A stretch of DNA of 29,947 nucleotides from JALZUE01 sp051251725 (GCA_051251725.1 JBPOFN010000047.1:1-29947); one strand, 5' to 3'. Positions 6,967 to 16,275 are shown, counted from the first letter of the stretch. Program-made: numbers and translations. Notes: generated from the letters alone by a model not told the origin.

Positions 6967-7733
6967 TATTTCAAGCCTCCACGATTTTTAGCAATAAAAG
7001 GTGCATAACCTTCTTCACCAAACCAAAAACGTAAGGTGTTTGTTACACCATTACTTGTTAATGTAGCACCAGATAATGCGTCAACACCGTTAACGTCATC
7101 AGCTTTAGCGCCACCTTTAACTAACTTAATAGCAGGTTCACCAGCATCGTTAAAAATCTTTTTACCTGGCCATAAGGCTTTCCAAGCTTCTGAGGTAACT
7201 AATGCACCTAAGCCCGGAGTTTCTTTATGGTCTGAATAAATAACACTTTTAACGGTATTTAAATCAGCTGCTAAGCCAACATAACCAAACATTAAGTCCC
7301 ATAAACCAGAACCAACAATTGGCAATACAACTGTTTCAACATTGCCCGCTTCATTGCGAACAATATAAACAACACTGTTGTGAGCTCGACGGTTAATACC
7401 AGCCATATCATTTTCTGGCTTGTCTGATTTTTCTGCGTCACGTGCATCACGGCGTTCATCAAACATTAACGGGTCGCCTTCAATGAAATCACCTGAATCA
7501 AGGTCAATCATTTTAGCTTCAACAAACTTGTTGTAAGTACCAAGAATATCTTTACCCGCAAATTTTAATAAATCAGCTGCTTCTAAGATTTTAGTTTGTT
7601 GATCAAGTAATTTGTTTTTAACTTGTAACGGTTTTAATTGTACGGCTGAAATAGAAACTAAAGCTGCACACACTAAACAAACCGCTAATACAAAACCTAT
7701 TGTTCTGATTGGAGTTTCTTTTTTACTAGACAT
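6966..7733 (-). CDS. nqrC: Na+-NQR subunit C (covalent FMN)
   Basis: NqrC is a single-helix membrane protein with a periplasmic flavin domain. Near the C-terminus, SGATLTS holds the Thr (about residue 224) to which ApbE attaches FMN. The N-terminal helix is about residues 10-32. I take the ATG at 7733, giving MSSKKET and 255 residues. The longer reading begins at a TTG at 7742 that lies only three bases after the GGAG. The gene overlaps the end of nqrB by 8 bases and ends in TAATG with nqrD. Electrons pass from the NqrD/E centre to this FMN, then to the FMN of NqrB. Confidence 0.96.
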   Translation of the reverse strand: MSSKKETPIRTIGFVLAVCLVCAALVSISAVQLKPLQVKNKLLDQQTKILEAADLLKFAGKDILGTYNKFVEAKMIDLDSGDFIEGDPLMFDERRDARDAEKSDKPENDMAGINRRAHNSVVYIVRNEAGNVETVVLPIVGSGLWDLMFGYVGLAADLNTVKSVIYSDHKETPGLGALVTSEAWKALWPGKKIFNDAGEPAIKLVKGGAKADDVNGVDALSGATLTSNGVTNTLRFWFGEEGYAPFIAKNRGGLK

Positions 7734-8928
7734 TACGCGCAAGTCTCCGTTTCACATTTGCTTGAACAACAAAGTAGTCGAACAATGGCGCAAATAAGTT
7801 AGCAAATAAGATAGCAAGCATCATACCTTCAGGGAATGCTGGATTAACAACACGCACCAATACCACCATAACGCCGACTAAAGCACCAAACCAGTATTTA
7901 CCTGTGTTAGTAAATGACATAGTGACAGGGTCTGTCGCCATAAACATCATACCAAAAGCAAAACCACCGATAACTAAATGCCAGTACCAAGTCATAGCAA
8001 ACATGGCATTAGTTTCACTACCAATAGCGTTGAATAATGTTGCTGTTGCAGCCATGCCTAAAAAGACACTTAAGACGATACGCCATGAAGCAATGCCTTT
8101 ATAAAGAATATAAGCACCACCTAAGAAGATTGCTGCTGTTGATACTTCACCAACAGAACCGGGGATAAAGCCCCAGAAAGCATTCCACCAATCAGCATTC
8201 ATGCTGTAGTCAACTAAGCCTTGGTTTGCAGCACTTAATGCTGTAGCACCAGAGAAGCCATCAACTGCAACCCAAACCGCATCACCTGAAATTTCACCTG
8301 GGTAAGCAAAGAATAAAAACGCACGACCCGCTAATGCAGGGTTTAAGAAGTTTTTACCTGTACCACCAAAGATTTCTTTTGCGATAACTACACCAAAGGT
8401 AATACCGATAGCGGCTTGCCAAAGAGGGATAGTTGCCGGAAGAATTAAGGCAAATAAGATTGAAGTAACAAAGAAACCTTCATTAACTTCATGTTTACGT
8501 ACAGCAGCAAATAATACTTCCCAAAAACCACCAACAATAAACACAGTTGCGTAGATAGGTAGGAAGAAACATCCGCCGTAGAACATTTGCGTAAACCAGC
8601 CAGAAGCCGATGATAATTCACCACCTAATGCTGAGAATAAAGCAACTTGCCATGTATCAGGTAAAGCATAACCAGCAGCTAAAGCTTCTGTTGCTTGGAA
8701 ACCAATATTATACATACCAAAGAACATGGCAGGAAAAACAGCTAACCAAACCGTAATCATAATACGTTTTAGATCAATACTGTCACGAATGTGGGTTTTA
8801 CCTTTGGTTACATAACCTGGAGTAAATAAACCAGTGGCGATTGCTTCGTATAAAGCAAACCACTTTTCATGTTTACCGCCTTTTTCAAAGAGCGGCTCAA
8901 TATCTTCAATAAACTTTTTCAAGCCCAT
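7726..8928 (-). CDS. nqrB: Na+-NQR subunit B (covalent FMN, riboflavin, quinone site)
   Basis: NqrB is the largest membrane subunit of the pump, with about ten helices. It carries a covalent FMN on Thr in the motif SGATALS (Thr229 here), binds riboflavin, and forms much of the Na+ pathway and ubiquinone site. The 400 residues are slightly under the usual 410-415. AAGGAAGG lies just before the ATG, within the end of nqrA, and only two bases separate the two genes. The family motif region GKNFLNPALAGRAF is present and intact. Confidence 0.97.
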   Translation of the reverse strand: MGLKKFIEDIEPLFEKGGKHEKWFALYEAIATGLFTPGYVTKGKTHIRDSIDLKRIMITVWLAVFPAMFFGMYNIGFQATEALAAGYALPDTWQVALFSALGGELSSASGWFTQMFYGGCFFLPIYATVFIVGGFWEVLFAAVRKHEVNEGFFVTSILFALILPATIPLWQAAIGITFGVVIAKEIFGGTGKNFLNPALAGRAFLFFAYPGEISGDAVWVAVDGFSGATALSAANQGLVDYSMNADWWNAFWGFIPGSVGEVSTAAIFLGGAYILYKGIASWRIVLSVFLGMAATATLFNAIGSETNAMFAMTWYWHLVIGGFAFGMMFMATDPVTMSFTNTGKYWFGALVGVMVVLVRVVNPAFPEGMMLAILFANLFAPLFDYFVVQANVKRRLARNV

Positions 8929-8930
8929 GT

Positions 8931-10268
8931 CTAACCTTCCTTCTCAATTGTGGTTAGGCAATCACGAAGTAAAACGCCGTAGTCTGTTTTGCCTGGGCAA
9001 ACAAACGTACATAAGGCTAAATCTTCTTCGTCAAGCTCTAAGGCACCTAGCTGCTGCGCGCTGTCGGTATCACCGGCACATAAATCACGTAACAATAAGG
9101 TTGGTAATATATCTAACGGCATAACACGTTCATAATTACCAATTGGCACCATAGCGCGCGAACTACCATTGGTAGTTGTTGTCATGTTAAACAACTTACT
9201 TGGTGAAAAATGCGATAAATAGGCACGAGTTACTGAGAACTTGTTCGCGCCGGGCATAATATAACCAATAAATTCTTTTTCGCGTCCTTCAAGCAACAAA
9301 CAAATTTGTACTTGATAACGGCCTAAATAAGCATGTACGCCTCGTGCATTACTACCTTGTAATAATGAACCAGTCACTACACGTACTTCACCGTCAGAAG
9401 CTTCACCTACTGATAACTCAGCAGTGTTAGCACCTAAAACCGTACGAACAAGTCGTGGATTTTTAGCAGCGGGGCCAGCAAGTGAAATTACGCGTTTACT
9501 ATCTAATTGACCAGAGGTGAATAAAGTACCAATCGCAATCACATCTTGATAACCAACATGCCAAACAAAGTTGTTTGCATTAACTGGTTTTAAGAAATGA
9601 ATATGCGTGCCAACTAAACCAGCAGGATGCTTACCCGCAAATTCGTTAACTGATGCCTCAGCTGCCACAGGAATATCAGCTCCTGGAGCTTTAGCAACAA
9701 ATAATTCACCTTCAGTTAAACGAGATAAAACCGTTAAACCATTTTTGAAGGCTGCAGCTTGCTCATTAATCACAACAGCAGGATCAGCAGCTAATGGATT
9801 AGTATCCATGGCACTGACAAATATTGCTTTTGCTGTACTATCGATCGCAGGAATTTTGCTATATGGACGAGTACGTAATGCAGTCCATAAACCAGAATCT
9901 ACTAACGTCGAGACCACATTTTCACGAGGAACTGAAGTTAATTCATTAGCTGTGTAGTTTGTAAACGTTTCTTGCTCGTCGCCATCAGCTTCGATAACAA
10001 CAGATTGCAATATACGCTTTTCACCACGATTAATTTCGGTAACAACACCGGCAACTTGAGCTGTGAACTTAACGCCTGGGTTCTTTTTATCTTCAAAAAC
10101 AACCTGACCTTTTTTAACACGGTCACCTACTTTAACGAACATAGTAGGGCGCATTCCCACAAACTCTTCACCGAGTATCGCAACAGTTTTGATGGGCGAA
10201 CCATCATGGATTACCTGCTGGGGAGCTCCAATAACAGGGACGTCCAGACCTTTTTTTATTGTAATCAT
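8931..10268 (-). CDS. nqrA: Na+-NQR subunit A
   Basis: NqrA is the cytoplasmic subunit associated with NqrB near the quinone site. The chain opens MITIKKGLDVPVIG, the typical family start. It contains a barrel-sandwich segment near residues 50-85 (FVKVGDRVKKGQVVFEDKKNPG) and the conserved TTTNGSSRAMVPIGNYERVMP region. The ATG at 10268 gives 445 residues; a GTG at 10280 would add four residues that homologues lack. The ribosome binding site is weak. It is the first gene of the operon, after a leader region of about 300 bases behind the fabV terminator. Confidence 0.97.
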   Translation of the reverse strand: MITIKKGLDVPVIGAPQQVIHDGSPIKTVAILGEEFVGMRPTMFVKVGDRVKKGQVVFEDKKNPGVKFTAQVAGVVTEINRGEKRILQSVVIEADGDEQETFTNYTANELTSVPRENVVSTLVDSGLWTALRTRPYSKIPAIDSTAKAIFVSAMDTNPLAADPAVVINEQAAAFKNGLTVLSRLTEGELFVAKAPGADIPVAAEASVNEFAGKHPAGLVGTHIHFLKPVNANNFVWHVGYQDVIAIGTLFTSGQLDSKRVISLAGPAAKNPRLVRTVLGANTAELSVGEASDGEVRVVTGSLLQGSNARGVHAYLGRYQVQICLLLEGREKEFIGYIMPGANKFSVTRAYLSHFSPSKLFNMTTTTNGSSRAMVPIGNYERVMPLDILPTLLLRDLCAGDTDSAQQLGALELDEEDLALCTFVCPGKTDYGVLLRDCLTTIEKEG

Positions 10269-10521
10269 AAACACTTGCACTACTTTGACGGGAGTATCAA
10301 AACCAAATTACCCTTAATTTTCATAAGGTTAACTGATTTCAGTGTATTTCAGTAAAATCAAAATCTTACGAAGAAGACCTTACCAATCTTATTTAAATTA
10401 TTCAGCCGCGGATTTTAGCATATAAAAGCTAGCGGATGCTATCCAAGCTTGTGAAATTTCGTTAGAAATTCATAAAATAAAATTAAATTTTAGACTAGAT
10501 CAGAAAAATTGCTGAAAATAA
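10269..10521 (-). promoter_or_regulatory. Upstream region of the nqr operon with a candidate extended -10
   Basis: The whole region is non-coding. On the - strand, TGC-TAAAAT at 10412-10420 fits an extended -10 (TGn plus TAAAAT), without a good -35. It would give a leader of about 135 bases. Nearer the gene there is a direct repeat TTTCAGT...TTTCAGT (about 10336-10353), and CTGATTTCAG there is itself nearly self-complementary; this is a possible regulator site. The promoter call is tentative. Confidence 0.35.
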
Positions 10522-10551
10522 AAAAGCCAGTAAGAAAACTTACTGGCTTTT
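10522..10551 (-). terminator. Intrinsic terminator after fabV
   Basis: Perfect 13-base arms AAAAGCCAGTAAG and CTTACTGGCTTTT enclose a 4-base loop, with a T-rich run following on the - strand. It lies about 20 bases after the fabV stop, a textbook intrinsic terminator that separates fabV from nqr. Confidence 0.88.
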
Positions 10552-10571
10552 CAAGCAATCTAATGAAGTAA

Positions 10572-11762
10572 TTAAACTAAATTATTAATTTCTACTAACG
10601 GACTAACGTCAGCTTCGTAATCAACACCAGCAATATCAAAACCAAACAGTTTCAAGAACTCTTGATGATAAGCAACATAGTCAGTTAATTCATCAATAGT
10701 ATCTGTTTCAACTGAATTCCAAATATCAGTAACGGCATCTTGCACACTGTCATCTAATTCTTTGTAGTTTTGGAATAAACGGCCCGCGTCATCAAAACGT
10801 GGATTTTCACCATATAAATTTTCGCTGAATAACGCTTGAATTTGCTCAATAACACCTTGGTAAGTGCCTTGTGCTTTCATTACTTTGAACATAGCTGAAA
10901 TATACAATGGCATGATCGGAATAGCAGAGCTTGCTTGGGTAACAACGGCATTCAATGACGTAACATAAGCTTCGCCTTTGATGTTAGCTGTTGATGATTT
11001 AATCGCAGCGGCTGCTCGATCTAAATCTTCTTTCGCTTTACCGATAGTCGCATGACCATAAATTGGCCAAGTTAATTTTTTACCGATATAAGTATAAGCA
11101 CTGGTTTTAAAACCTTCAGCTAACACATCAGCTTCTTGTAAAGCTTTGATCCAAAGCTCCCAATCAGCGCCGCCCATAACGTCAATAGTCCCTTGAATTT
11201 CAGCTTCATTGGCAGCTTCTACCGATACTTCATCAATAATGCGTTTTGAAGTATTTAAGTTCTTAGTGGTAACACCTTGGCCGATAGGTTTTAACGTTGA
11301 AGAATAAACTTCACCCGTATCTGGATCCGTACGTCGAGGTGACGCTAAGCTATAAATCACCAGATCAATGCTACCTAAATCGGCTTTAATCGCGGCAATC
11401 GCTTTGGCTTTAATTTCGTGAGAAAAAGCATCGCCATTAATATTTTTAGCGTAAATGCCTGCTTCATCAGCCGCTTTTTGAAAAGCTGCAGTATTGTACC
11501 AACCGGCACTACCACATTTTTTTTCTGTTGGTGGTTTTTCGAAGAACACACCTAAGGTTTTAGCACCGTTACCGAATGCTGCCGTGATACGTGAAGCTAA
11601 ACCATAACCAGTAGAAGCACCGATAACTAGCACATTTAATGGCTTGTTATTGGCTTGTGTTTGGCTTTTTACGTAAGCAATTTGCTCATTTACATGGGCT
11701 TCACAGCCAACAGGATGTGCGTTAGTACAGATAAAACCACGAATTTTTGGTTTGATAACCAT
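10572..11762 (-). CDS. fabV: Trans-2-enoyl-ACP/CoA reductase FabV
   Basis: FabV reduces the trans-2 double bond of enoyl-ACP with NADH, the last step of each fatty-acid elongation cycle. The family is known for insensitivity to triclosan. The Rossmann motif GASTGYGLASR lies at about residues 48-58. The active-site pair Tyr235-x8-Lys244 is intact in WPIYGHATIGKAK, and the family-typical GEVYSSTLKPIG lies near residue 150. The 396 residues are normal. AAGG lies eight bases before the ATG. The gene is monocistronic, with its own terminator. Confidence 0.96.
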   Translation of the reverse strand: MVIKPKIRGFICTNAHPVGCEAHVNEQIAYVKSQTQANNKPLNVLVIGASTGYGLASRITAAFGNGAKTLGVFFEKPPTEKKCGSAGWYNTAAFQKAADEAGIYAKNINGDAFSHEIKAKAIAAIKADLGSIDLVIYSLASPRRTDPDTGEVYSSTLKPIGQGVTTKNLNTSKRIIDEVSVEAANEAEIQGTIDVMGGADWELWIKALQEADVLAEGFKTSAYTYIGKKLTWPIYGHATIGKAKEDLDRAAAAIKSSTANIKGEAYVTSLNAVVTQASSAIPIMPLYISAMFKVMKAQGTYQGVIEQIQALFSENLYGENPRFDDAGRLFQNYKELDDSVQDAVTDIWNSVETDTIDELTDYVAYHQEFLKLFGFDIAGVDYEADVSPLVEINNLV

Positions 11763-11852
11763 AAGAGAACCTTTTCTAAAAAGTGATTATTGGCAAAATT
11801 GCCGCATAGTTTACGCTGCTTTTGATACTAAGAGGTACGAGCAGTTGTAAAC

Positions 11853-11886
11853 AAATAGGTTAGCCTGCTTTCAAACCAACCTATTT
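11853..11886 (-). terminator. Hairpin after dctP
   Basis: Arms AAATAGGTT (11853-11861) and AACCTATTT (11878-11886) enclose a 16-base loop, starting 4 bases after the dctP stop. On the - strand it is followed by TTTGTTTAC. This is a modest terminator for the TRAP operon. Confidence 0.5.
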
Positions 11887-11890
11887 AAAA

Positions 11891-13003
11891 TTATTTTCTA
11901 TTCAAATAATACTCGAGCTGCGTCATATTATTATATTCACGCATTGACGATAAAAACTCACTGTATGACTGCCAAACTTTAGCAAAACCGGCATCGGCAG
12001 CAATTTGATCTGTGATCACCTCAGCAGAAATCGCTTTTAGTGCCGCAACTACATCCGCTGGCAAGGTGCGTAATTGCACGTTATGTTCATTCACTAATGT
12101 TTTTAACGCATTGTTATTACGTGCGTTATATTCATCAAGTGTTGATTGATTAGCAGCTTTAGCGGCTATTTTAACAATATGCTGAAGATCTTCAGGTAAT
12201 TCATTAAAAGCTTCTTCATTGACTAAAAATTCTAGCGCAGTGCCCGGCTCATGCCAAACAGTTGAATAATAATATTTTGCCGCTTGGTGAAAACCAAACG
12301 CTAAGTCATTATATGGTCCAACCCATTCAGACGCATCTAAAGCGCCACTTTGTAATGCTGAGAAAATTTCACCACCGGTAATAGTTACCGGCACACCGCC
12401 AGCACGCTTTAATACTTCGCCACCTAAACCAGGTAAACGCATTTTTAAGCCTTGAAGATCATCAATGCTGTTAATTTCTTTTTGAAACCAACCCGCAAAC
12501 TGAGCACCTGAGTTACCACCTAACATTGGCATAATACCAAAAGGTTTATATAGCTCTTGCCATAATTCTTGACCACCGCCGTAGGTTATCCAGGCATTAA
12601 ATTCTGACGATGTCATACCAAAAGGGATCGCACTAAATATTGGCGCCGCTGGTATTTTACCTTTCCAATAATAAGCGCCACTGTGGCCCATTTGCACTGT
12701 GCCTTGAGAAACCGCGTCAAAGACTTGTAAACCAGGTACTATTTCACCCGCGCCATAAACTTGCACGGTTAAGCGTCCACCACTCATTTGATTAACGTAA
12801 GTAGCGAATTTTTCAGGTGTAACACCTAAACCAGGAAAGTTCTTTGGCCAAGAAGTCACCATTTTCCATTGATATGTTTTAGCATCGGCAGCACTGGTTT
12901 GGCCGTCTTCACAATCGGTTTGGCCGCAACTAACTAACAATAAAGCACTGAACAGCGCAATTGACGTTTTAATCGCTAATTTAAATAAGTTTTGATTTTT
13001 CAT
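11891..13003 (-). CDS. dctP: TRAP transporter substrate-binding protein (TakP-like lipoprotein)
   Basis: This is the extracytoplasmic solute receptor of a TRAP transporter. The N-terminus has a lipobox, LLLVSC (Cys26), so the receptor is anchored rather than freely soluble. Segments such as GAGEIVPGLQVFDAVSQGTVQMGH, YYWKGKIPAAP and DASEWVGPYNDL closely resemble the 2-oxo-acid-binding protein TakP of Rhodobacter, as I recall it. The substrate is therefore likely a 2-oxo or 2-hydroxy carboxylate, by inference only. I use the ATG at 13003 (MKNQNLF, 370 residues). The longer reading would extend back into dctM and spoil the signal peptide. A GGAAA element lies upstream, five bases after the dctM stop. 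It is the last gene of the operon. Confidence 0.93.
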   Translation of the reverse strand: MKNQNLFKLAIKTSIALFSALLLVSCGQTDCEDGQTSAADAKTYQWKMVTSWPKNFPGLGVTPEKFATYVNQMSGGRLTVQVYGAGEIVPGLQVFDAVSQGTVQMGHSGAYYWKGKIPAAPIFSAIPFGMTSSEFNAWITYGGGQELWQELYKPFGIMPMLGGNSGAQFAGWFQKEINSIDDLQGLKMRLPGLGGEVLKRAGGVPVTITGGEIFSALQSGALDASEWVGPYNDLAFGFHQAAKYYYSTVWHEPGTALEFLVNEEAFNELPEDLQHIVKIAAKAANQSTLDEYNARNNNALKTLVNEHNVQLRTLPADVVAALKAISAEVITDQIAADAGFAKVWQSYSEFLSSMREYNNMTQLEYYLNRK

Positions 13004-13008
13004 TATTA

Positions 13009-14394
13009 TTATTTTCCATATATTTGTTCTGGTAACCAAGTGGTTAATTCCGGCCACATAGCTAACGCGATTAATAAAAGTATTTGAATACCAATAAAAG
13101 GAATAACACCTCGGTAGATATCACTTGTTTTTACTGACTCAGGCGCTACGCCGCGTAAATAAAATAAAGCAAAACCAAACGGCGGTGTTAAGAATGAGGT
13201 TTGTAAATTTACCGCTATCATAATGCCAAGCCAAATAGGATCAAGTCCCATTGCTAATAAAATTGGCGCAACAATCGGCACAACAACAAAAGTAATTTCG
13301 ATAAAATCGAGAATAAAGCCTAAGAAAAAGATCACTAACATAACGATAACCGTCGCGCCGACCACGCCACCTGGCATACCTTGGAAAAAGCCATGTACTA
13401 GCTCTTCACCGCCATAACCGCGAAATACTAATGAAAATAAACTCGCGCCAATTAAAATCATAAACACCATTGAGGTGATTTTGACTGTGGTTTGCATCAC
13501 CGCAGTCATGTTTTCTAAAGTGATTTGTTTTTGCGCCGCCGCTAAGAGTAAAGCGCCCATAGCGCCAACACCCGCCGCTTCAGTTGGGGTCGCAAAACCA
13601 AATAAAATAGAACCTAAGACCGCAACCATTAATAAAATAGGTGGCAATAGTGCCGAGCATAATATTTTGATAATTGATTCTTGCTCGCCTTGATAAATCT
13701 CTTCACGGGCAACACTCGGAACAGACTCAGGTTTAACAAAGGCGACAAAGATACAATACAAAATATACATGCCAACCAATAACAAACCGGGGATCACGGC
13801 ACCGGCAAATAAGTCGCCCACCGATACGGTTTTAGGGCTAAATATCCCCATGTTTAATTGCGCTTTTTGATAAGCACTTGATAACACATCCCCTAATAAT
13901 ACTAAGGCGATAGAAGGCGGAATAATCTGTCCTAACGTACCTGTTGCGCAAATAATGCCACTTGAGAAACGCGGGCAATATCCGCGCTTAATCATCGTTG
14001 GTAACGAAAGTAGCCCCATAGTGACGACCGTTGCGCCAACAATACCGGTACTTGCAGCTAATAACATGCCTACTAAAGTTACTGAAATCGCTAAACCGCC
14101 ATTAAAACGGCCAAATAACATCGCCATCGCATTTAATAAGTTTTCAGCAATTTTAGAGCGCTCTAACATCGCGCCCATAAAAACAAATAATGGTACAGCT
14201 AATAACGTTTGATTATTCATCACGCCGTATAAGCGGCTAGGTAAAGCATTCAAAAATGCTGGTTCAAAGATATCAAAAGCCGTACCTGCGCCAGCAAAAA
14301 CTAACGCCACGCCAGCTAACGAAAAGGCGACCGGATAACCGAATAATAAAACTATACAAACGGCGGCGAACATTAATAACGGTAAATATTCCAT
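13009..14394 (-). CDS. dctM: TRAP transporter large permease subunit
   Basis: DctM is the ion-coupled transport subunit of the TRAP system, with about 12 or more membrane helices across 461 residues. The family signatures GATVVTMGLLSLPTMIKRGY, GTLGQIIPPSIALVLLGD and TSFLTPPFGFALFY are present. The start overlaps the dctQ stop by one base (TAATG), with GGAG about ten bases upstream, so it is translationally coupled. The long hydrophilic-rich insert around residues 165-185 and the PESVPSVAREE loop are typical of larger DctM members that transport oxo-acids. Confidence 0.95.
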   Translation of the reverse strand: MEYLPLLMFAAVCIVLLFGYPVAFSLAGVALVFAGAGTAFDIFEPAFLNALPSRLYGVMNNQTLLAVPLFVFMGAMLERSKIAENLLNAMAMLFGRFNGGLAISVTLVGMLLAASTGIVGATVVTMGLLSLPTMIKRGYCPRFSSGIICATGTLGQIIPPSIALVLLGDVLSSAYQKAQLNMGIFSPKTVSVGDLFAGAVIPGLLLVGMYILYCIFVAFVKPESVPSVAREEIYQGEQESIIKILCSALLPPILLMVAVLGSILFGFATPTEAAGVGAMGALLLAAAQKQITLENMTAVMQTTVKITSMVFMILIGASLFSLVFRGYGGEELVHGFFQGMPGGVVGATVIVMLVIFFLGFILDFIEITFVVVPIVAPILLAMGLDPIWLGIMIAVNLQTSFLTPPFGFALFYLRGVAPESVKTSDIYRGVIPFIGIQILLLIALAMWPELTTWLPEQIYGK

Positions 14395-14933
14395 TATAAT
14401 TGTACTCCGTCGGCATTATTATTTTCTTTGATTTCAAAACCTTGTTGAATTTTCAATACTTGTCGAATGACTTCACAGACACCTTGAATAATTAAGCTTA
14501 TCGGCATTAACAACAGTAAGGTTTTATTTAAATAGACAAAAGCTAAACCACCGGCTTCTGAGGATTGCTCTTGGATCGCCCAAGATTGTGCGACGTAATC
14601 GAAAGAAACGATAAAAATAAATAAACACACCGGCAGTAACAAGAACAACGCACCAAACAAATCAACTAAGGCTTTATTTTTAGGTGACATTTTTTGATAA
14701 AAGATATCAACCCTAACATGGCCTTCATGTTTTAACGTATAAGCCGAGCCCAACATAAAGACCAAGGCATGCAAATATAAAACACTTTCTTGCATGGCAA
14801 TTGAACCAATATTGAAACCATAACGCAGTAATACAATTAAAAAACTGAGTAACACCATAACAAGCGTTAACCAAGCGGTGATTTTGCCTACTTTTTCAGT
14901 GAAGTTTTCGAGTAAGCTGATGAGCTTAATCAT
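14394..14933 (-). CDS. dctQ: TRAP transporter small permease subunit
   Basis: DctQ is the four-helix membrane partner that scaffolds DctM and docks the binding protein. Four hydrophobic segments are visible, with the family-typical RYGFNIGSIAMQESVLYLHALVFMLG after helix 1 and KHEGHVRVDIFY after helix 2. I prefer the ATG at 14933 (MIKLISLL) because GGA lies seven bases upstream. An ATG at 14945 would add MDFI and cannot be excluded. Gene order Q-M-P puts the receptor last. bolA lies 66-78 bases upstream on the same strand and may read through. Confidence 0.93.
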   Translation of the reverse strand: MIKLISLLENFTEKVGKITAWLTLVMVLLSFLIVLLRYGFNIGSIAMQESVLYLHALVFMLGSAYTLKHEGHVRVDIFYQKMSPKNKALVDLFGALFLLLPVCLFIFIVSFDYVAQSWAIQEQSSEAGGLAFVYLNKTLLLLMPISLIIQGVCEVIRQVLKIQQGFEIKENNNADGVQL

Positions 14934-15011
14934 AATAAAATCCATTCTTTTTTATTTTTGTAGATTAATAGAAGCTATTGTTGCTGAGCCATTAAATGAC
15001 ACTTAATGTGA

Positions 15012-15329
15012 TTACTTTTTACTGCCACCCATACATTTAGGTGATAACGGCACCGCATCAGGGTTATTGGCTTGCCACTCAGTTTCACTGTAAGTATGTA
15101 ATGCTAAAGCATGAATATGATTGGCCAACTCATCCGCAAGAATGCCATTAACCGTGCGATGACGCTGCAATAACCGCTTACCTTCAAAGGCACTAGCAGC
15201 TATCACAACTTTAAAGTGTGACTCACTACCGGTAGCAACATTATGATTATGACTTTCGTTGATCACCTCTAAGTGCAGGGGTGTAAATGCTTGTTGTAAT
15301 TTTTCTTCAATAACGGCTTGAATGGTCAT
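15012..15329 (-). CDS. bolA: BolA family protein
   Basis: This 105-residue protein has the BolA fold. Hallmarks are SHFKVVIAASAFEGKRLLQRH and IHALALHTYSETEW. BolA proteins act with monothiol glutaredoxins on iron-sulfur cluster handling, and BolA itself affects cell shape and stress responses. His residues in the family positions are present. The C-terminal tail (SPKCMGGSKK) is usual for gammaproteobacterial BolA. A promoter and a short palindrome are visible upstream (15365-15419). The ribosome binding site is weak. Confidence 0.95.
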   Translation of the reverse strand: MTIQAVIEEKLQQAFTPLHLEVINESHNHNVATGSESHFKVVIAASAFEGKRLLQRHRTVNGILADELANHIHALALHTYSETEWQANNPDAVPLSPKCMGGSKK

Positions 15330-15364
15330 GGTAGAGTTATCTTAAAGTTGGCTTAAAATTGATA

Positions 15365-15379
15365 GTCGAAATATTCGAC
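15365..15379. promoter_or_regulatory. Palindrome in the bolA leader
   Basis: GTCGAA-ATA-TTCGAC is a perfect inverted repeat of 6-base arms. It lies 13 bases downstream of the bolA -10 element, where a repressor could bind or the transcript could fold. Confidence 0.35.
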
Positions 15380-15391
15380 ATTTATTTGGCT

Positions 15392-15419
15392 ATTATCGCA
15401 TCAATTTATAACGATTCAA
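15392..15419 (-). promoter_or_regulatory. Promoter of bolA
   Basis: On the - strand, TTGAAT (15414-15419), a 16-base spacer and GATAAT (15392-15397) are preceded by TG at the extended -10 position. This is a good sigma-70-type match, about 60 bases before the bolA start. Confidence 0.55.
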
Positions 15420-15461
15420 AAGCGCTAAGGTGAAAAAGTCAGATAAAAACATCGGCAATAA

Positions 15462-16145
15462 TTATAAATTTTGTTTTATTTCTCGAAAAGTCAGATTAAT
15501 TCGCGGTGCAATCGCCTTTTTCGAGCGTAAAATAGCATGCTGCCAATAATGTTGAGTTTGCCCCGCCATCAGCAATAAACTGCCTGAAGTTAATGGAATA
15601 GTCAGCTTTTCGCCTGTGGTTTTATGTTTAAGTTTGAAATCTCGAGTCGCACCTAACGAGACCGAAGCAATAATCGGCTGCTGACCTAATTCTGGTTCGT
15701 CATCGCTATGCCATGCCACCGCGTCGTTATTATCGCGATAACAATTAGCGAGTACCGAATTAAAGTTTACCGCTTGAATCTGTTGCTGTTGAACTTTTGA
15801 CTCAAAGTTTTTATTACTAAGATTTTCATCGCGAAGGTATTCATTAAGACTTTCATCTTGAACGAGAATATTCTGACACTGTTCGTTTAAAGCATTTTTA
15901 ATTTTTTCTAGCGCGGGTAACCACGCAGTTGGCTGTAAAGTTAAACCCGAATAAGCATAACGGGCACTGTTGCCACCAAACCACGCTTGCAAGCGCGGGA
16001 TCTCTACGGATTTACCGTACATCATTAACGTGTCTTGTTGCCAAGCAATGGTGTCAAACAAGTGTTGAAATAAAATTCGGCTTTGTCCGGCCTTAATAAA
16101 GTTTGGAAACAACCAAAGCTCAGCGTTATTTGCGGCTATTTTCAT
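15462..16145 (-). CDS. AlkB-type DNA/RNA demethylase (Fe(II)/2-oxoglutarate dioxygenase)
   Basis: This enzyme would oxidatively remove alkyl groups from bases, using Fe(II), O2 and 2-oxoglutarate. The iron ligands are His146 and Asp148 (WHSDDE) and His203 (QHYWQHAI). Arg215, Asn217 and Arg221 in RINLTFR bind 2-oxoglutarate and the substrate region. The layout, with MYGKSVEIPRLQAWFG and YSGLTLQPTAW, is that of the ALKBH2/3-like bacterial group rather than classical E. coli AlkB. Residues about 96-124, rich in Asn, Gln and charges, look like an insertion between the nucleotide-recognition lid and the core. GGA lies eight bases before the ATG. It is divergent from rlmG. Confidence 0.92.
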   Translation of the reverse strand: MKIAANNAELWLFPNFIKAGQSRILFQHLFDTIAWQQDTLMMYGKSVEIPRLQAWFGGNSARYAYSGLTLQPTAWLPALEKIKNALNEQCQNILVQDESLNEYLRDENLSNKNFESKVQQQQIQAVNFNSVLANCYRDNNDAVAWHSDDEPELGQQPIIASVSLGATRDFKLKHKTTGEKLTIPLTSGSLLLMAGQTQHYWQHAILRSKKAIAPRINLTFREIKQNL

Positions 16146-16275
16146 ATTAATTCCGTGCTAAAACACACCTTAATGCATAATCTTGACAACAAAAAACAAC
16201 TGCCACTAGCAGTTAACGGTTAACTTTGACAAAATAGCGTCGTTAATTTCCACTACTAAGATTATATTCTACCTT

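Noticed and set aside
9607..10355. Two + strand frames of 116 and 127 residues opposite nqrA
   Set aside because: They are antisense to a fully conserved nqrA reading frame, have no ribosome binding sites and show compositions expected from reading a conserved gene backwards.
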